Assembly (NCBI RefSeq): GCF_040702995.1
Contig: NZ_CP159992.1
Coordinates: forward strand, 4,613,501 to 4,677,500
Length of the DNA stretch: 64,000 nucleotides
DNA from: Paenibacillus sp. AN1007
GTDB taxonomy: Bacteria; Bacillota; Bacilli; Paenibacillales; Paenibacillaceae
Direction of reading: 5' to 3'
Shown: positions 36,409 through 45,795 of the stretch, piece after piece
Position numbering within the stretch: the first letter of the stretch is position 1
Layout: each line of letters starts with the position of its first letter
Made by a program: the position numbers and the translations under genes
The notes under the pieces: model-generated
What the model was told of the DNA's origin: nothing
Database searches by the model: none
Seen by the model: the letters and a program-made list of their open reading frames with translations, nothing else

Positions 36409-37302
36409 CTAGGCCTGGAGATAATACGTGTACAGCACTTGTGTACCTTTCTCATCCAAGCCGTTCTTCGATATTTCCTGATAGAGCGATTCCGCCAGAG
36501 CCAGTCCCGGTGTTTTCATGCCCATCGCTTGAGCAGACTCCAGTGCAATCCCCATGTCTTTGATAAAATGTTTCACATAGAATCCAGGCTCATAGTCGCC
36601 TGCGATCATACGCGGACCGAGGTTGCTGAGGGACCAGCTTCCGGCCGCGCCCGTCGCAATACTTTTCAGCACATTCTCCGCGTCCAGTCCCGACGTCTTG
36701 GCATAGGCGAGTGCTTCGCATACGCCGAGCATGCCAGAGGCGATCGCAATCTGGTTGCACATCTTGGTGTGCTGTCCGGCGCCCGCCTTGCCCTGCAGCA
36801 CAATATTGGTGCCCATCTGCTCAAAGAGCGGACGAACTGCTTCAAAAGCTTCTGCGTCACCACCCACCATAATGGACAGCCTGCCGTCCCGTGCGCCGAT
36901 ATCACCGCCGGATACAGGCGCGTCCAGTGCATGCAGCCCTTTGGCGTTCGCGGCTTCGGCAATACGTGCAGCCAGCAGCGGGCTGGATGTGGTCATATCA
37001 ATCAGATATGAACCCGGTCTGGCATGGGCAATCAGCCCTCCTTCTCCGAGGTATATCTCTTCCACATCTTTCGGATAACCTACCATCGTAATGACGACAT
37101 CACACGCTGCAGCCAGTGCGGCAGGCGTTTCATGCCAGACAGCTCCCTCATTGACCAGGGCTTCGGCCTTGGCGGCAGTACGCGTGTATACATGGAGCGG
37201 ATATCCCGCACGCTGAATATGACCCGCCATACTTTTGCCCATAACGCCTGTTCCGATAAACCCTACTTTAATCTCTTGAGGTGATTTTGTTGATTGTGTC
37301 AT
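36409..37302 (-). CDS. 3-hydroxyisobutyrate dehydrogenase-family NAD(P)-dependent oxidoreductase
   Basis: Beta-hydroxyacid dehydrogenase of 297 residues. It shows the Rossmann motif VGFIGTGVMGKSMAGHI, substrate loop DAPVSGGDIGARDGRLSIMVGG, and the catalytic Lys region GAGQHTKMCNQI. ATG 37302 (MTQSTKSPQEIK) follows GGGAGGAAA; the frame extending to 37401 lies in the upstream gap. Exact substrate (hydroxyisobutyrate, tartronate semialdehyde, glyoxylate or similar) cannot be told. It stands alone, divergent from the germination operon. Confidence 0.88.
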   Translation of the reverse strand: MTQSTKSPQEIKVGFIGTGVMGKSMAGHIQRAGYPLHVYTRTAAKAEALVNEGAVWHETPAALAAACDVVITMVGYPKDVEEIYLGEGGLIAHARPGSYLIDMTTSSPLLAARIAEAANAKGLHALDAPVSGGDIGARDGRLSIMVGGDAEAFEAVRPLFEQMGTNIVLQGKAGAGQHTKMCNQIAIASGMLGVCEALAYAKTSGLDAENVLKSIATGAAGSWSLSNLGPRMIAGDYEPGFYVKHFIKDMGIALESAQAMGMKTPGLALAESLYQEISKNGLDEKGTQVLYTYYLQA

Positions 37303-37579
37303 CGCAAGTTTCCTCCCTGTTCCTTGAGTAGTCCAAATGCTGCAGATGCTTGTCTGCAGTTCAGTTAGTATCCAGCATAAGCTAAACCAATCGTAAAACA
37401 ATGAGTATCCAGCAAGATGAGCTAAGCCCGAGTCTGGCTCTTATACCGTATATGTTATAGCTTTCTTTCCACTACGTCCATCTCGGGCTGCTTTTTCTGT
37501 GAAAAAAATTGAAAAACGAATCATTATCTCATAGACTGTACAACCTAACGCAAACAGTTTGAAACGGAAGGGGATTGAC

Positions 37580-38716
37580 ATGAGTCAGGATAAAGGACAG
37601 ATTACCATCTGGTTATCCATCTCCATCATTTTGCTCAGTGCCGGACTTGTCTGCCATGTCTTGTCGGTCCCGGCAATTCTGGATGCGGCCGGAAGGGATG
37701 GATGGCTCTCTGTTCTCGCAGCTGCACCACTGTTCCTGCTGTTCCTGGGTATGATGTACATCATTATCCGGCGGATCCGTGGACAGCGGTTGACCGATTG
37801 GATTGCCCGTGAGTTTGGCTTGGTGCCTTCGTGGATCTTTCGCATTACTGCGGCCTTATTATTGTTCTCGCTAGGCACACACACCTTATATGAAACCACG
37901 AACTGGACGGTATCCACTTACCTGCCCTTTACCCCAACCTATGTGCTGGCTGGTGGAGGCGCTTTGGTTGCTGCATGGTCCGCAGCCAAAGGCATCCGCT
38001 CGATTGCGATGACTTCCAGCATCCTGCTGCCTTTGGTGATTCTGCTTGGTTACTTTGTCATGTCTGCCAATATGAAATACAAGGACTACAGCGAGCTTTT
38101 CCCCATCATGGAACACGGCTGGACTCCTGTTATACGAGGTATGGTTTACTCCCTAGCGGGACTCATGGAGATCTGGGTGCTGATGCTCTTTCAACATGAT
38201 ATCAAAGGCAAGCTGCGCTGGTGGCATGTGCTGCTGCTTGGCCTCTTTATGATCAGTATGGCCATGGGGCCTACAATGGGAGCTATTGTCGAATTCGGAC
38301 CGGATGAAGCTGCAAAACAGCGAAATAGTCCCTATGAACAGTGGAAGCTCGTCAATATCGGCAAGCTCTTTCAGCACGTTGATTTTCTTTCGATTTACCA
38401 GTGGCTCAGCGGCTCATTTGCCCGTGTTGCCATCTCTATATATCTGATTGTTGATCTGCTGGATATCCGCAGACCCAAAAAACGCTATACTGCCATTCTC
38501 TGTCTCACACTGATTATGTGTGCCCTGGCCATCCAGTGGTGGCGGATTGATTATGTCGATTATTATGTCGATCACATCCAATTTCCAGCCATGCTCTACT
38601 ACGTGGCAGCAATCACCATTATTTTGACACTAGCCGCTCTGATTCATAAAAAGGACAAGGAGGCCCCTGCTCATGGCACAGCCGCCGCGAACAACACCAA
38701 TCCGTCCGGAGACTGA
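37580..38716 (+). CDS. Spore germination permease, GerAB type
   Basis: B subunit of a GerA-type nutrient germinant receptor, an APC-superfamily permease-like protein of 378 residues with ten helices that forms the ligand-binding subunit in the spore inner membrane. It starts QITIWLSISIILLSAGL and has the family pattern through YKDYSELFPIMEHGW and the cytoplasmic RRPKKRY. ATG 37580 follows GGAAGGGG. Its end overlaps the next gene by 44 nt. The operon order is B-A-C rather than the usual A-B-C. Confidence 0.9.
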   Translation: MSQDKGQITIWLSISIILLSAGLVCHVLSVPAILDAAGRDGWLSVLAAAPLFLLFLGMMYIIIRRIRGQRLTDWIAREFGLVPSWIFRITAALLLFSLGTHTLYETTNWTVSTYLPFTPTYVLAGGGALVAAWSAAKGIRSIAMTSSILLPLVILLGYFVMSANMKYKDYSELFPIMEHGWTPVIRGMVYSLAGLMEIWVLMLFQHDIKGKLRWWHVLLLGLFMISMAMGPTMGAIVEFGPDEAAKQRNSPYEQWKLVNIGKLFQHVDFLSIYQWLSGSFARVAISIYLIVDLLDIRRPKKRYTAILCLTLIMCALAIQWWRIDYVDYYVDHIQFPAMLYYVAAITIILTLAALIHKKDKEAPAHGTAAANNTNPSGD

Positions 38717-40178
38717 ACCGTTCCGTATCGATCAGCATTATTTGACGACCTATTTTGCAGGGTCCGATGACGTCATCATCGACAACCACTGGCTGGGTGA
38801 CGGTCAGATGAAACTGGTTGTCGCTTACTGCAGCGGCATGGTCGATACTCAGATTATTCATGACATCATCCTGCCTGAGATGAAACGCACTTACGAAATC
38901 ACACGTTTCATTCGCGTATCTGACATTGAAAAAAATATTAATCTGCAGTGGAACATCGTTGACCTTCACGATCCGCAGTACGGAACGGAACTTGTATCCC
39001 TTCGTGTTTTTGAAGGACACCTGCTTCTGTGTCTTCCTTCCCTGCAGGTTATGTGGAGCATTGATATTTCCAACATGCCTGCACGAACACCGGAAGAATC
39101 TACCACAGAAGTGTCAATCCGCGGAGCGAGGGATGGTTTTATTGAACCTCTTGCAGTGAATGTCGCTTTGATTCGGAGCAGACTGCGTACCGCCGAACTT
39201 GCCTGCAGCATCGAACTTATCGGATCGCGGTCAGCAACCAAAGTCGCTTTGATGTACATGAAGAACATCGCCAACCCGGAATTAATCAAGGATGTAAAAC
39301 ACCGTCTCAGCGCAATTCAGACCGAACGACTCATGACAGCAAATGAACTGGAGGAGCTGCTGTCGCCCGCCAAAATCACCCTGTTTCCACTTACTCATTA
39401 CACCGGGAGACCGGATTTCGCAGCGGAATGCCTGCTGAATGGCCGCTTTGTTCTGATCGTGGACGGTAATCCCAGCGTAGTGATCGGACCCGTGAATCTG
39501 TTTTTGCTGCTCAAATCACCAGAGGATGCCAACTTTCCTTTTCTCCCAGTAAATATGGGACGGATGCTTCGGTTCATCGGTTTGTTCGTGACGATATTTT
39601 TGCCCGGTTTCTATATCGCCCTGACTTCTTTTCATATGGATCAAATTCCGTTTCCGCTTGTCGCTACGATATCCGTCGGTCGTATGGGACTGCCCATGGA
39701 ATCTGGCATCGAGATGTTTCTCATCATGCTGCTGATGGAGCTGTTCCGGGAGGCAGGCGTGCGCCTGCCCAGTGCAATCGGACAGACGCTGACCGTGGTT
39801 GGCGGCCTGATCATTGGAGATGCTTCCATCCGGGCCGGTATGGTTTCTCCGCTTATGATTGTGGTCATTGCGGTCACAGTTGTGGCCGGTGCGACTATTG
39901 TCAATCAAGTCATGACCAGCTCTATTCTCATTTTGCGCTTTCTATGCTTTATCTTGGGGGCATCACTTGGGATCTACGGATTCATCTTGTCGATGATCCT
40001 GTTTTTAATCTACCTGACTGATCTCAAATCGTTCGGCATCCCATATCTGACTCCCGTAACACCGCTCAATATCAGACAAGCCATTACCTCCCTGTTCAAA
40101 GTCCCGACAGGCATCAGGAAACGCAGACCCGTCTACCTTGAAACGCAGAAACCGCGCAAGGACGGCAAAGGCCGATGA
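38673..40178 (+). CDS. Spore germination protein, GerAA type
   Basis: A subunit of a germinant receptor, 501 residues. A large N-terminal cytoplasmic region is followed by about five helices. Conserved family segments are ELIGSRSATKVALMYMKNIAN, ERLMTANELEELL, FAAECLLNGRFVLIVDGNPSVVIGP, FREAGVRLPSAIGQTLTVVGGLIIGDASI and SPLMIVVIAVTVVAG. The start lies inside the permease gene and the stop overlaps gerC by 4 nt, so all three are tightly coupled. Confidence 0.93.
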   Translation: MAQPPRTTPIRPETEPFRIDQHYLTTYFAGSDDVIIDNHWLGDGQMKLVVAYCSGMVDTQIIHDIILPEMKRTYEITRFIRVSDIEKNINLQWNIVDLHDPQYGTELVSLRVFEGHLLLCLPSLQVMWSIDISNMPARTPEESTTEVSIRGARDGFIEPLAVNVALIRSRLRTAELACSIELIGSRSATKVALMYMKNIANPELIKDVKHRLSAIQTERLMTANELEELLSPAKITLFPLTHYTGRPDFAAECLLNGRFVLIVDGNPSVVIGPVNLFLLLKSPEDANFPFLPVNMGRMLRFIGLFVTIFLPGFYIALTSFHMDQIPFPLVATISVGRMGLPMESGIEMFLIMLLMELFREAGVRLPSAIGQTLTVVGGLIIGDASIRAGMVSPLMIVVIAVTVVAGATIVNQVMTSSILILRFLCFILGASLGIYGFILSMILFLIYLTDLKSFGIPYLTPVTPLNIRQAITSLFKVPTGIRKRRPVYLETQKPRKDGKGR

Positions 40179-41338
40179 GCCGCATGCTGCGCCGCTGTCT
40201 GCTGGGTATATTGAGTCTGTCACTCTGTCTCATGAGCACGGGATGCTGGAGCGCATACGAGATTCAGCAGGTAGACTATGCGAAAGCAATCGGTATTGAA
40301 TTTAAAGACGGGATGTACCACGTCTATGTACAGACTCTTGACTTTTCGAGTATCGCCAAAAGCGACAATTCTAGTAAAACGGCTGAATCTCCTCCAATCT
40401 GGGTTGGACACGCACAGGGAAAAACGATGAGTCTCGCCATGAACGAATTATGGCGGGCTTCCCAGCTTCACATCGCCTGGGGACATGTTACAGCGATTGT
40501 AATGGCAGAAAGTGTGCTGAACAATCGGCACATTAAGGATGTATTCGATATGCTCGGGCGATTTCCAGAAGCGCGGTACACAACCTGGGTATACGGTACA
40601 CGGGAGCCTTTGCTGGATATTTTGAGCACCGCATCAATCTATAACATGTCTCCACTGGACAGTATCCTGCATAATCCGATGCCCAGCTATTTGGAGAATT
40701 CGTTATTTGCCCCTGTACTCAGCTTCGAACTGATTGCCAAGCATAATGATCCGGCAACGACAACATACTTGCCTGCCATTGCTTTGAACAAGGAGCTTTG
40801 GCTGCAGAACAAGAAGGAGCATGAATTGTTTATTATTGAAGGCGCCTATTTCGAGAGGATGGGAGAACGATTTCGGTTTCTGCCGCGAAGCGAACTGCCC
40901 GGATATCACTGGCTGATCAAAGGAATGCGCCGAGCTCCGCTGCTGATCCAGAAAGGTGATGTGATCTATGGAGCACTCAGCGTTGGCCTGCCTACGATCA
41001 AGATTGAACCCATTATTCGCGGGGAACAGGTCACCTTTCGAATCGATGCCAAATATCTGACCGCGCTGTATGAATATCTCATCCCCATGACATACGACGA
41101 GATGACCCGGGTAAGTGAAGCGGCACTTAAGGAACAGATCATGGAAACCTATCGGAATGGCTTGAAACAGGGAGTGGATGTATATGGACTGCAGGAAAAA
41201 CTGTATCGCAAAAACCCCAAGCTGTGGCATAAGTTATCCGGTAACGGGGAGAATTTGATTCTCACGGAGGATTCGATTGAAACGTTAAACATTCACCTCA
41301 CGGTCCCTTATACAGGGAAATACAAAAGGAAAGTGTAA
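40175..41338 (+). CDS. Spore germination lipoprotein, Ger(x)C type
   Basis: C subunit of the germinant receptor, a lipoprotein on the outer face of the spore inner membrane. The lipobox is LMSTGCWS (Cys24), followed by the family motif QVDYAKAIGIEFKDGMYHVYVQTLDF and RFPEARYTTWVYGT. The C-terminal domain runs through the INxLTVPYTGKY-like end. Length of 387 residues is normal. It shares a 4-nt overlap with the A gene; a terminator lies 8 bp downstream. Confidence 0.92.
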   Translation: MSRMLRRCLLGILSLSLCLMSTGCWSAYEIQQVDYAKAIGIEFKDGMYHVYVQTLDFSSIAKSDNSSKTAESPPIWVGHAQGKTMSLAMNELWRASQLHIAWGHVTAIVMAESVLNNRHIKDVFDMLGRFPEARYTTWVYGTREPLLDILSTASIYNMSPLDSILHNPMPSYLENSLFAPVLSFELIAKHNDPATTTYLPAIALNKELWLQNKKEHELFIIEGAYFERMGERFRFLPRSELPGYHWLIKGMRRAPLLIQKGDVIYGALSVGLPTIKIEPIIRGEQVTFRIDAKYLTALYEYLIPMTYDEMTRVSEAALKEQIMETYRNGLKQGVDVYGLQEKLYRKNPKLWHKLSGNGENLILTEDSIETLNIHLTVPYTGKYKRKV

Positions 41339-41345
41339 CTAGAGA

Positions 41346-41386
41346 AGCCCTCCTGCTGATGACGAGACATGTGCAGCAGAAGGGCT
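41346..41386 (+). terminator. Terminator of the germination operon
   Basis: AGCCCT and AGGGCT with inner CTGCTG/CAGCAG form the stem, 8 bp after the last stop codon. Confidence 0.75.
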
Positions 41387-41414
41387 ATTCAGCCGCAATA
41401 TCTGTCAATGCAGA

Positions 41415-41580
41415 CTAGGGCGTGTCTTGAAACCTACTGAAGTGCATCTTTTACCCTCTTTCCGCCCCCTGCTGCGTCACTTCCCCTTGACGTGCCCCGG
41501 CACGCCTGCGGGAAACTTCCTTGCCTGGAACGAAAATTTGGCAAAATCTGCTTTCTTCAGCATTTTCAGACACGCCCTAG
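41415..41580. mobile_element. 166-bp MITE with CTAGGGCGTGTCT ends
   Basis: The left end CTAGGGCGTGTCTTGAAA and right end TTTTCAGACACGCCCTAG are inverted copies; the first 13 bases match exactly, with one indel further in. CTAG at each tip may include the target duplication. GGGCGTGTCTGA termini are characteristic of IS5/IS427-group transposases. There is no transposase frame inside, so the element is non-autonomous. It sits just downstream of the germination operon terminator. Confidence 0.8.
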
Positions 41581-41599
41581 TGAATAATATATTTCACCA

Positions 41600-42103
41600 T
41601 CACGACTTAGAGCGTGAATGCTGCACCTGTTCCAGCACCCAGCCTACGATTACAGAAAACGATACGCCAAACAGCAAAATGGGAAAGTTATAGTACAGTG
41701 TATTAGTATATTGATTCAGCCAGCCAAAGCGGTATACCGCTGATTCCGGATCATGTGTATAACCGTTAAGCTGCACACGCAAGTCCTCAAAAAAATGGAT
41801 CTCCCAGAAGACGGACAGCACACATAATGCCAAGGCTGCAGTACAGATCACTGCATTGCCCCATCTCCCCCAGTACTCACGTTGATCACACATCCACCAT
41901 TTGGTCAGATATGCAGTCCAGTAACATAAAATCAGAAAGGTAATCAGCGCCGGAACCAAAGCCAGAATGCCCAGATTACCATTACCGGATACCCCTTTAC
42001 CCGCCTCATGCTGAATCGTCATTCCATGGACTGCGAAGACCATAAATATATTCCATAATAAAAAGATAAGATAGCGTTTATTAATCCGTTTAATTATCTT
42101 CAT
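41600..42103 (-). CDS. Polytopic membrane protein of unknown function
   Basis: 167 residues with four hydrophobic segments (about 12-30, 45-68, 83-103 and 138-158). ATG 42103 follows GGGAGGGG. It is the last of three consecutive minus-strand membrane-protein genes, 60 bp from the middle one, so a single operon is likely. No recognisable motif. Confidence 0.7.
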   Translation of the reverse strand: MKIIKRINKRYLIFLLWNIFMVFAVHGMTIQHEAGKGVSGNGNLGILALVPALITFLILCYWTAYLTKWWMCDQREYWGRWGNAVICTAALALCVLSVFWEIHFFEDLRVQLNGYTHDPESAVYRFGWLNQYTNTLYYNFPILLFGVSFSVIVGWVLEQVQHSRSKS

Positions 42104-42163
42104 CTGTCCCCTCCCGTCTCTCCTGGTTCAGAGAGGAATAGACTACGCTGCCTGCCAAATGAT

Positions 42164-42589
42164 TTATTGTAAAAAAGGTACTTTTGAAATATCCGTTCCC
42201 AGGTAATCAACCGCGATCCAGGCAAGGATCCATAACAAGGGCAGCTGCATGATCCAGTAAGGAAAGATATACCTCTTGATATAATAAGAGTACCAGCCTG
42301 ATAGCAAGGCTGCAATAACAGCGATGGGATACGACATGAGAAGTTCCCCCATCAAACGACCTGCGACTTCAAACTCTGGAGGGGTCGGTGCAGCAAGGGA
42401 CATTCCCATGGCAAATGCGATGAATGGCCACATTAGTAAGGTTAATCCGTAGATCAGCGTGAACATCATAATGTATATAAAACTTCTCTCTTTACTTCTG
42501 TTTATGGATTCATCAGGCAAAATCATAGCTCCCAATTCGTCATAGTAATTTTTTTTATAAAACAACTGTGCTTCTTTTCTCCAGCTCAC
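42164..42589 (-). CDS. Small polytopic membrane protein, paralogue of the 24.4-kb protein
   Basis: 141 residues if started at GTG 42589, whose GTGA overlaps the stop of the upstream gene; this arrangement decides the start. A polar N-terminus of about 38 residues leads to three helices. FTLIYGLTLLMWPFIAFAMG matches the first helix of the protein at 24413-24730. Function unknown. An internal ATG near MILPDES is an alternative start with a poorly spaced ribosome site. Confidence 0.65.
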   Translation of the reverse strand: MSWRKEAQLFYKKNYYDELGAMILPDESINRSKERSFIYIMMFTLIYGLTLLMWPFIAFAMGMSLAAPTPPEFEVAGRLMGELLMSYPIAVIAALLSGWYSYYIKRYIFPYWIMQLPLLWILAWIAVDYLGTDISKVPFLQ

Positions 42590-42948
42590 TTCCCATAATA
42601 ATGCATTACTCTTATTCGTGTAATGAGAATCAGCAGTTGCGGGATACACACAAAGATGATATACATCAGCACGATCAACCACAGATGGGCGATAAAATTT
42701 TCTGCGCCGAAGGAAGGTTTGGGACGTTCGATAAAGTACCACCACGCCGGAATGGCGGCGACCCACGTCATTGTTGTTGAAGCCAGCATGTCTTTCACAT
42801 CACTCCACAAGAAACAAAACAAGGCGGCAAAAAATACAGGAAAAATCCATGAATCCAAAATAGGTCCCCAGGTTTGGAACATGAAAATGATCGCAGGATA
42901 CATAAGTATAATCGCCCAGCGCCAGTATGGATTTTTATAAATCGTCAT
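42586..42948 (-). CDS. Small polytopic membrane protein
   Basis: 120 residues starting at ATG 42948 (MTIYKNPYWRW) behind AAGGGAGG. Four hydrophobic segments, unusually rich in Trp. Overlaps the next gene by 4 nt. First gene of a three-gene operon of membrane proteins without recognised domains. Confidence 0.68.
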   Translation of the reverse strand: MTIYKNPYWRWAIILMYPAIIFMFQTWGPILDSWIFPVFFAALFCFLWSDVKDMLASTTMTWVAAIPAWWYFIERPKPSFGAENFIAHLWLIVLMYIIFVCIPQLLILITRIRVMHYYGK

Positions 42949-43076
42949 GTTTCCTCCCTTTTCCAATCATTTTATTAATTATATAAAAAGTTGTTTAGAA
43001 AGCTGCCTGAGATAGGCATGTTTTGGGAAGTATTAGCTCATACTACCTTCAGGAAAATACGGAAGGAGTGGACTGC

Positions 43077-43610
43077 ATGAATTTAAAACGCACAGCAGTC
43101 ATTGGTACCATCCTCGCTTGCACCTCCTTAATATGGGGATGCGGCAATGGTAACAATAATACAAACCATTCGGCAGTGAGTGAGTCTCGCCAGACGGAAC
43201 AGGCCCAAAGCTGGGGAGACCCCAAACGTCTGGAAGCCTCTCATCTTGAAGCTCTCGAACGCATGGAGAAAGATCACATTCATCGCATGGTTTCCCTGAG
43301 CGCAAGTACCGATGGAGACCAGGTCATGACGACACTGGAACGTTCAAGCCAAAAACTTGAAGAGATGAGACCTCTCGCCGAGATGCTTCAATATGAAGGC
43401 CACCCTACGCTGCTTCAGCGTATTCAAGATATGTCAGGAGATATCGAAGGCTCCAAAAACGCTCTTACCCAGATGAAAAGCACGATAAAGACGGGAAAAA
43501 TCAAAATTCAATCCGCGAAGACGGACGCTCTTCAGCATATCAACAGTTTTCGCGACTACCATGAATATGTAGAAGGTCAAGCCGTCAAGATCATGAGTCA
43601 AGATCAATAA
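43077..43610 (+). CDS. Putative lipoprotein with coiled-coil character
   Basis: 177 residues beginning with a lipoprotein signal (LIWGCGNGN, lipobox Cys about residue 22). The mature part is polar and helical, with regular hydrophobic spacing from about 60 to 150 (LEASHLEALERMEKDHIHRM and following). ATG 43077 follows GGAAGGAG at 8 nt. Monocistronic with a good terminator. Surface-anchored protein of unknown role. Confidence 0.7.
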   Translation: MNLKRTAVIGTILACTSLIWGCGNGNNNTNHSAVSESRQTEQAQSWGDPKRLEASHLEALERMEKDHIHRMVSLSASTDGDQVMTTLERSSQKLEEMRPLAEMLQYEGHPTLLQRIQDMSGDIEGSKNALTQMKSTIKTGKIKIQSAKTDALQHINSFRDYHEYVEGQAVKIMSQDQ

Positions 43611-43654
43611 AAAGTAAAGCCGGGCTTGTACCCCTCTCATGGCCAAAACAAACA

Positions 43655-43698
43655 GTTAGACTCGGAGATTTACATCTGCCGGTTCTAACTTTTTTTTA
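43655..43698 (+). terminator. Terminator of the lipoprotein gene
   Basis: GTTAGA/TCTAAC with inner CGG/CCG and AGAT/ATCT pairs, followed by eight T. Confidence 0.88.
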
Positions 43699-43800
43699 TT
43701 TCTTATGCCTAGATAACAACATGAATGATAAAGGAATATTATTACAAATATAGGATGATGAAGGATATGTTGCCCTGATCGCTTTTGCTCTCACCTTGCC

Positions 43801-44085
43801 TTACTCCACCCAAAGGGATACCCAGATAAATGCACAGAAAAATACAACAGGCGCAAGTGCTCCAGTGGCGATCCATATCCAGAGTTTCCCCGGTTTAGCA
43901 CTGCTCCATGAGTTCCTGATCGGGTTCAAACACTCTCTACACCACTTGGCAAACTTCAACTGACGGATCATACGGCTCATCACCCGCTCCCGCTCTTTCC
44001 CTTCGGGTACGTCCTCTAAAATACCGCGCAGTTCCTTATATAAACGAGCCTCTTCCTGACGGATCTTTACATGCGGCGTGCTCAT
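43801..44085 (-). CDS. Small protein with one C-terminal transmembrane helix
   Basis: 94 residues from ATG 44085 (MSTPHVKIRQEEARL) behind GAGGAGG at 6 nt. The first 70 residues are charged and helical; the last 25 form a hydrophobic helix (LWIWIATGALAPVVFFCAFIW). Tail-anchored topology is likely. No family recognised, though the N-terminal part resembles short cytoplasmic regions of Bacillales small membrane proteins. Confidence 0.65.
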   Translation of the reverse strand: MSTPHVKIRQEEARLYKELRGILEDVPEGKERERVMSRMIRQLKFAKWCRECLNPIRNSWSSAKPGKLWIWIATGALAPVVFFCAFIWVSLWVE

Positions 44086-44327
44086 GTCAATCCTCCTCAT
44101 AATTAGAATGCTTAATTCCTTATCGTGGCTAATACCTCAATTAAATATAACACGGCAAAATGCAAAAAGTTTGATCTTAAGAAAATGGAGATCATATATC
44201 GATTAGGCTTACAAAATCAGGATTGAAATCCATTTTACAATAACATACATTGGTATTATAGCAAATTCACAGCCCTATCCTGCCTCATAAAAAGAAATCG
44301 ACCTGCATCTACGAAACGGAGGAAGTA

Positions 44328-45647
44328 ATGAAGATTGAATCCAACGCTGCGAAACATAATTACGCCAAGCTGTTCGGCGCATTTTCTCTTACTTTTCTAG
44401 GAGATGGATTAACTCTGGCCGCTGTACCTTGGCTTGTCTCTACTCTTACAGCAGATACGTTATATGCATCCCTTACGATGACCGCTTTACGGCTGCCCTG
44501 GCTCATTTTCAGCCTTCCGGTAGGAGTGCTTATTGACCGGTATTCACGCAAACATATGCTGGTTGGAGCCAGTTTTACCCGCATGATGTTTTTATTGATG
44601 TTAACGATATGTATCTGGGGAGGCTGGATCAGCATACCGCTGCTTGCCTTATTTATGTTCGGTATCGGTCTGAGCCGGGTTGTCTTTGACAGCACGGTAC
44701 AGACCATTATTCCTCAGATGGTGGAAGAGAAAAAGCTGGAAAAGGCCAATGGCCAATTCACAGCAGGACAGCTGATCACCAGCGATATATTGGGCGTAGC
44801 CCTCGGAGGATTTATTATTACGATGCATATCGTCTATCCTTTTGCCATCGACACGGTAACGGCTGTCATCTCCCTGCTCTTATTAATGGGTATACGCGGC
44901 AGCTTCCGGCCTGCGAACTCGAAAGCTTCCCAGGCTCAGGAAAAAGCAGCGGAAGCTTCTAAGCAAACAACCGAAGATGAGTCAGAGCACCAAGCTCGTC
45001 CAATGAAAAACTGGAGACGTGAGATGTGGTCGGGCATCCAATATGTGTTTCAAGACCGTTTTCTACGGGGTCTGGCCATTTTGTCGGTTACGATTACACT
45101 GATGTTTTCGATGATTCTGGTGACTCAGATTTTCTTTGTACGCGAGGTGCTGAAACTTGAAGCTTATGCCTTCGGCATCCTGATCTCGATTGCAACGATC
45201 GGCAGCATACTCGGCAGTCAGGCTGTGGCTTACATGCGGAAACGCTGGAGTTCCAAGCAGCTCATTCTGTTATCCATTCTGTCGATGGGGCTGATGTATG
45301 GAGCAGTGGGTCTAACCTCCAATGCTTACATTGTCGGCGGTCTATACTTCTGTGCGGCCTTTTTCATCGTTGTTTACAACGTGACCCGTTCATCCATCCT
45401 GCAGCGCTCCGTCCCTAATGAACTGCTTGGGCGTGTAGGCAGCGTGTTTCGATTTCTGTCCTTTGGCATCAGTGCCATCGGCACCTTGCTGGGTGGATTA
45501 CTCGTTCGGATGAGCGAAACATTTTTTGATCGTCTCTTCTCTCTGCAGCTGCCCTATCTGCTGCTCAGTGCCGTTTACATCGCGGCCTGCTTCCTGTTTG
45601 CATCCAAAATGCGCAATGTGCCTGAAAAACAGCATCCATCGATATAA
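44328..45647 (+). CDS. MFS transporter (EntS/MFS_3-like exporter)
   Basis: Twelve-helix major facilitator of 439 residues. The loop 2-3 motif is GVLIDRYSRKHMLVGASF, and a charged cytoplasmic loop of about 45 residues divides the halves (KASQAQEKAAEASKQTTEDE). SSILQRSVPNELLGRVGSVFRF in the second half is typical of the MFS_3 group that exports siderophores and antibiotics. ATG 44328 follows GGAGGAAG. It precedes, with a 148-bp gap, the DUF2268-MerR pair in the same direction; the TipA-like regulator may control it too. Confidence 0.88.
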   Translation: MKIESNAAKHNYAKLFGAFSLTFLGDGLTLAAVPWLVSTLTADTLYASLTMTALRLPWLIFSLPVGVLIDRYSRKHMLVGASFTRMMFLLMLTICIWGGWISIPLLALFMFGIGLSRVVFDSTVQTIIPQMVEEKKLEKANGQFTAGQLITSDILGVALGGFIITMHIVYPFAIDTVTAVISLLLLMGIRGSFRPANSKASQAQEKAAEASKQTTEDESEHQARPMKNWRREMWSGIQYVFQDRFLRGLAILSVTITLMFSMILVTQIFFVREVLKLEAYAFGILISIATIGSILGSQAVAYMRKRWSSKQLILLSILSMGLMYGAVGLTSNAYIVGGLYFCAAFFIVVYNVTRSSILQRSVPNELLGRVGSVFRFLSFGISAIGTLLGGLLVRMSETFFDRLFSLQLPYLLLSAVYIAACFLFASKMRNVPEKQHPSI

Positions 45648-45733
45648 GTATGAGGTTCGCCCTGTAACCCCTCAGATAAAACCAACCCATCCGGAACCCA
45701 CAGCGGTTTCGGATTTTTATTACGCAGACATCC

Positions 45734-45764
45734 TTGACTGTCACGTAACGTTATCCCGGATAAT
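45734..45764 (+). promoter_or_regulatory. MerR-type promoter with 19-bp spacer
   Basis: TTGACT and GATAAT are separated by 19 bp rather than 17, and the spacer contains the palindrome TAACGTTA. Over-long spacers with a central dyad are the hallmark of MerR-activated promoters. It drives the operon whose second gene encodes a MerR-family regulator. Confidence 0.7.
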
Positions 45765-45795
45765 GTGCTTAATCAAGTACAAAGGAGCAGATTAA

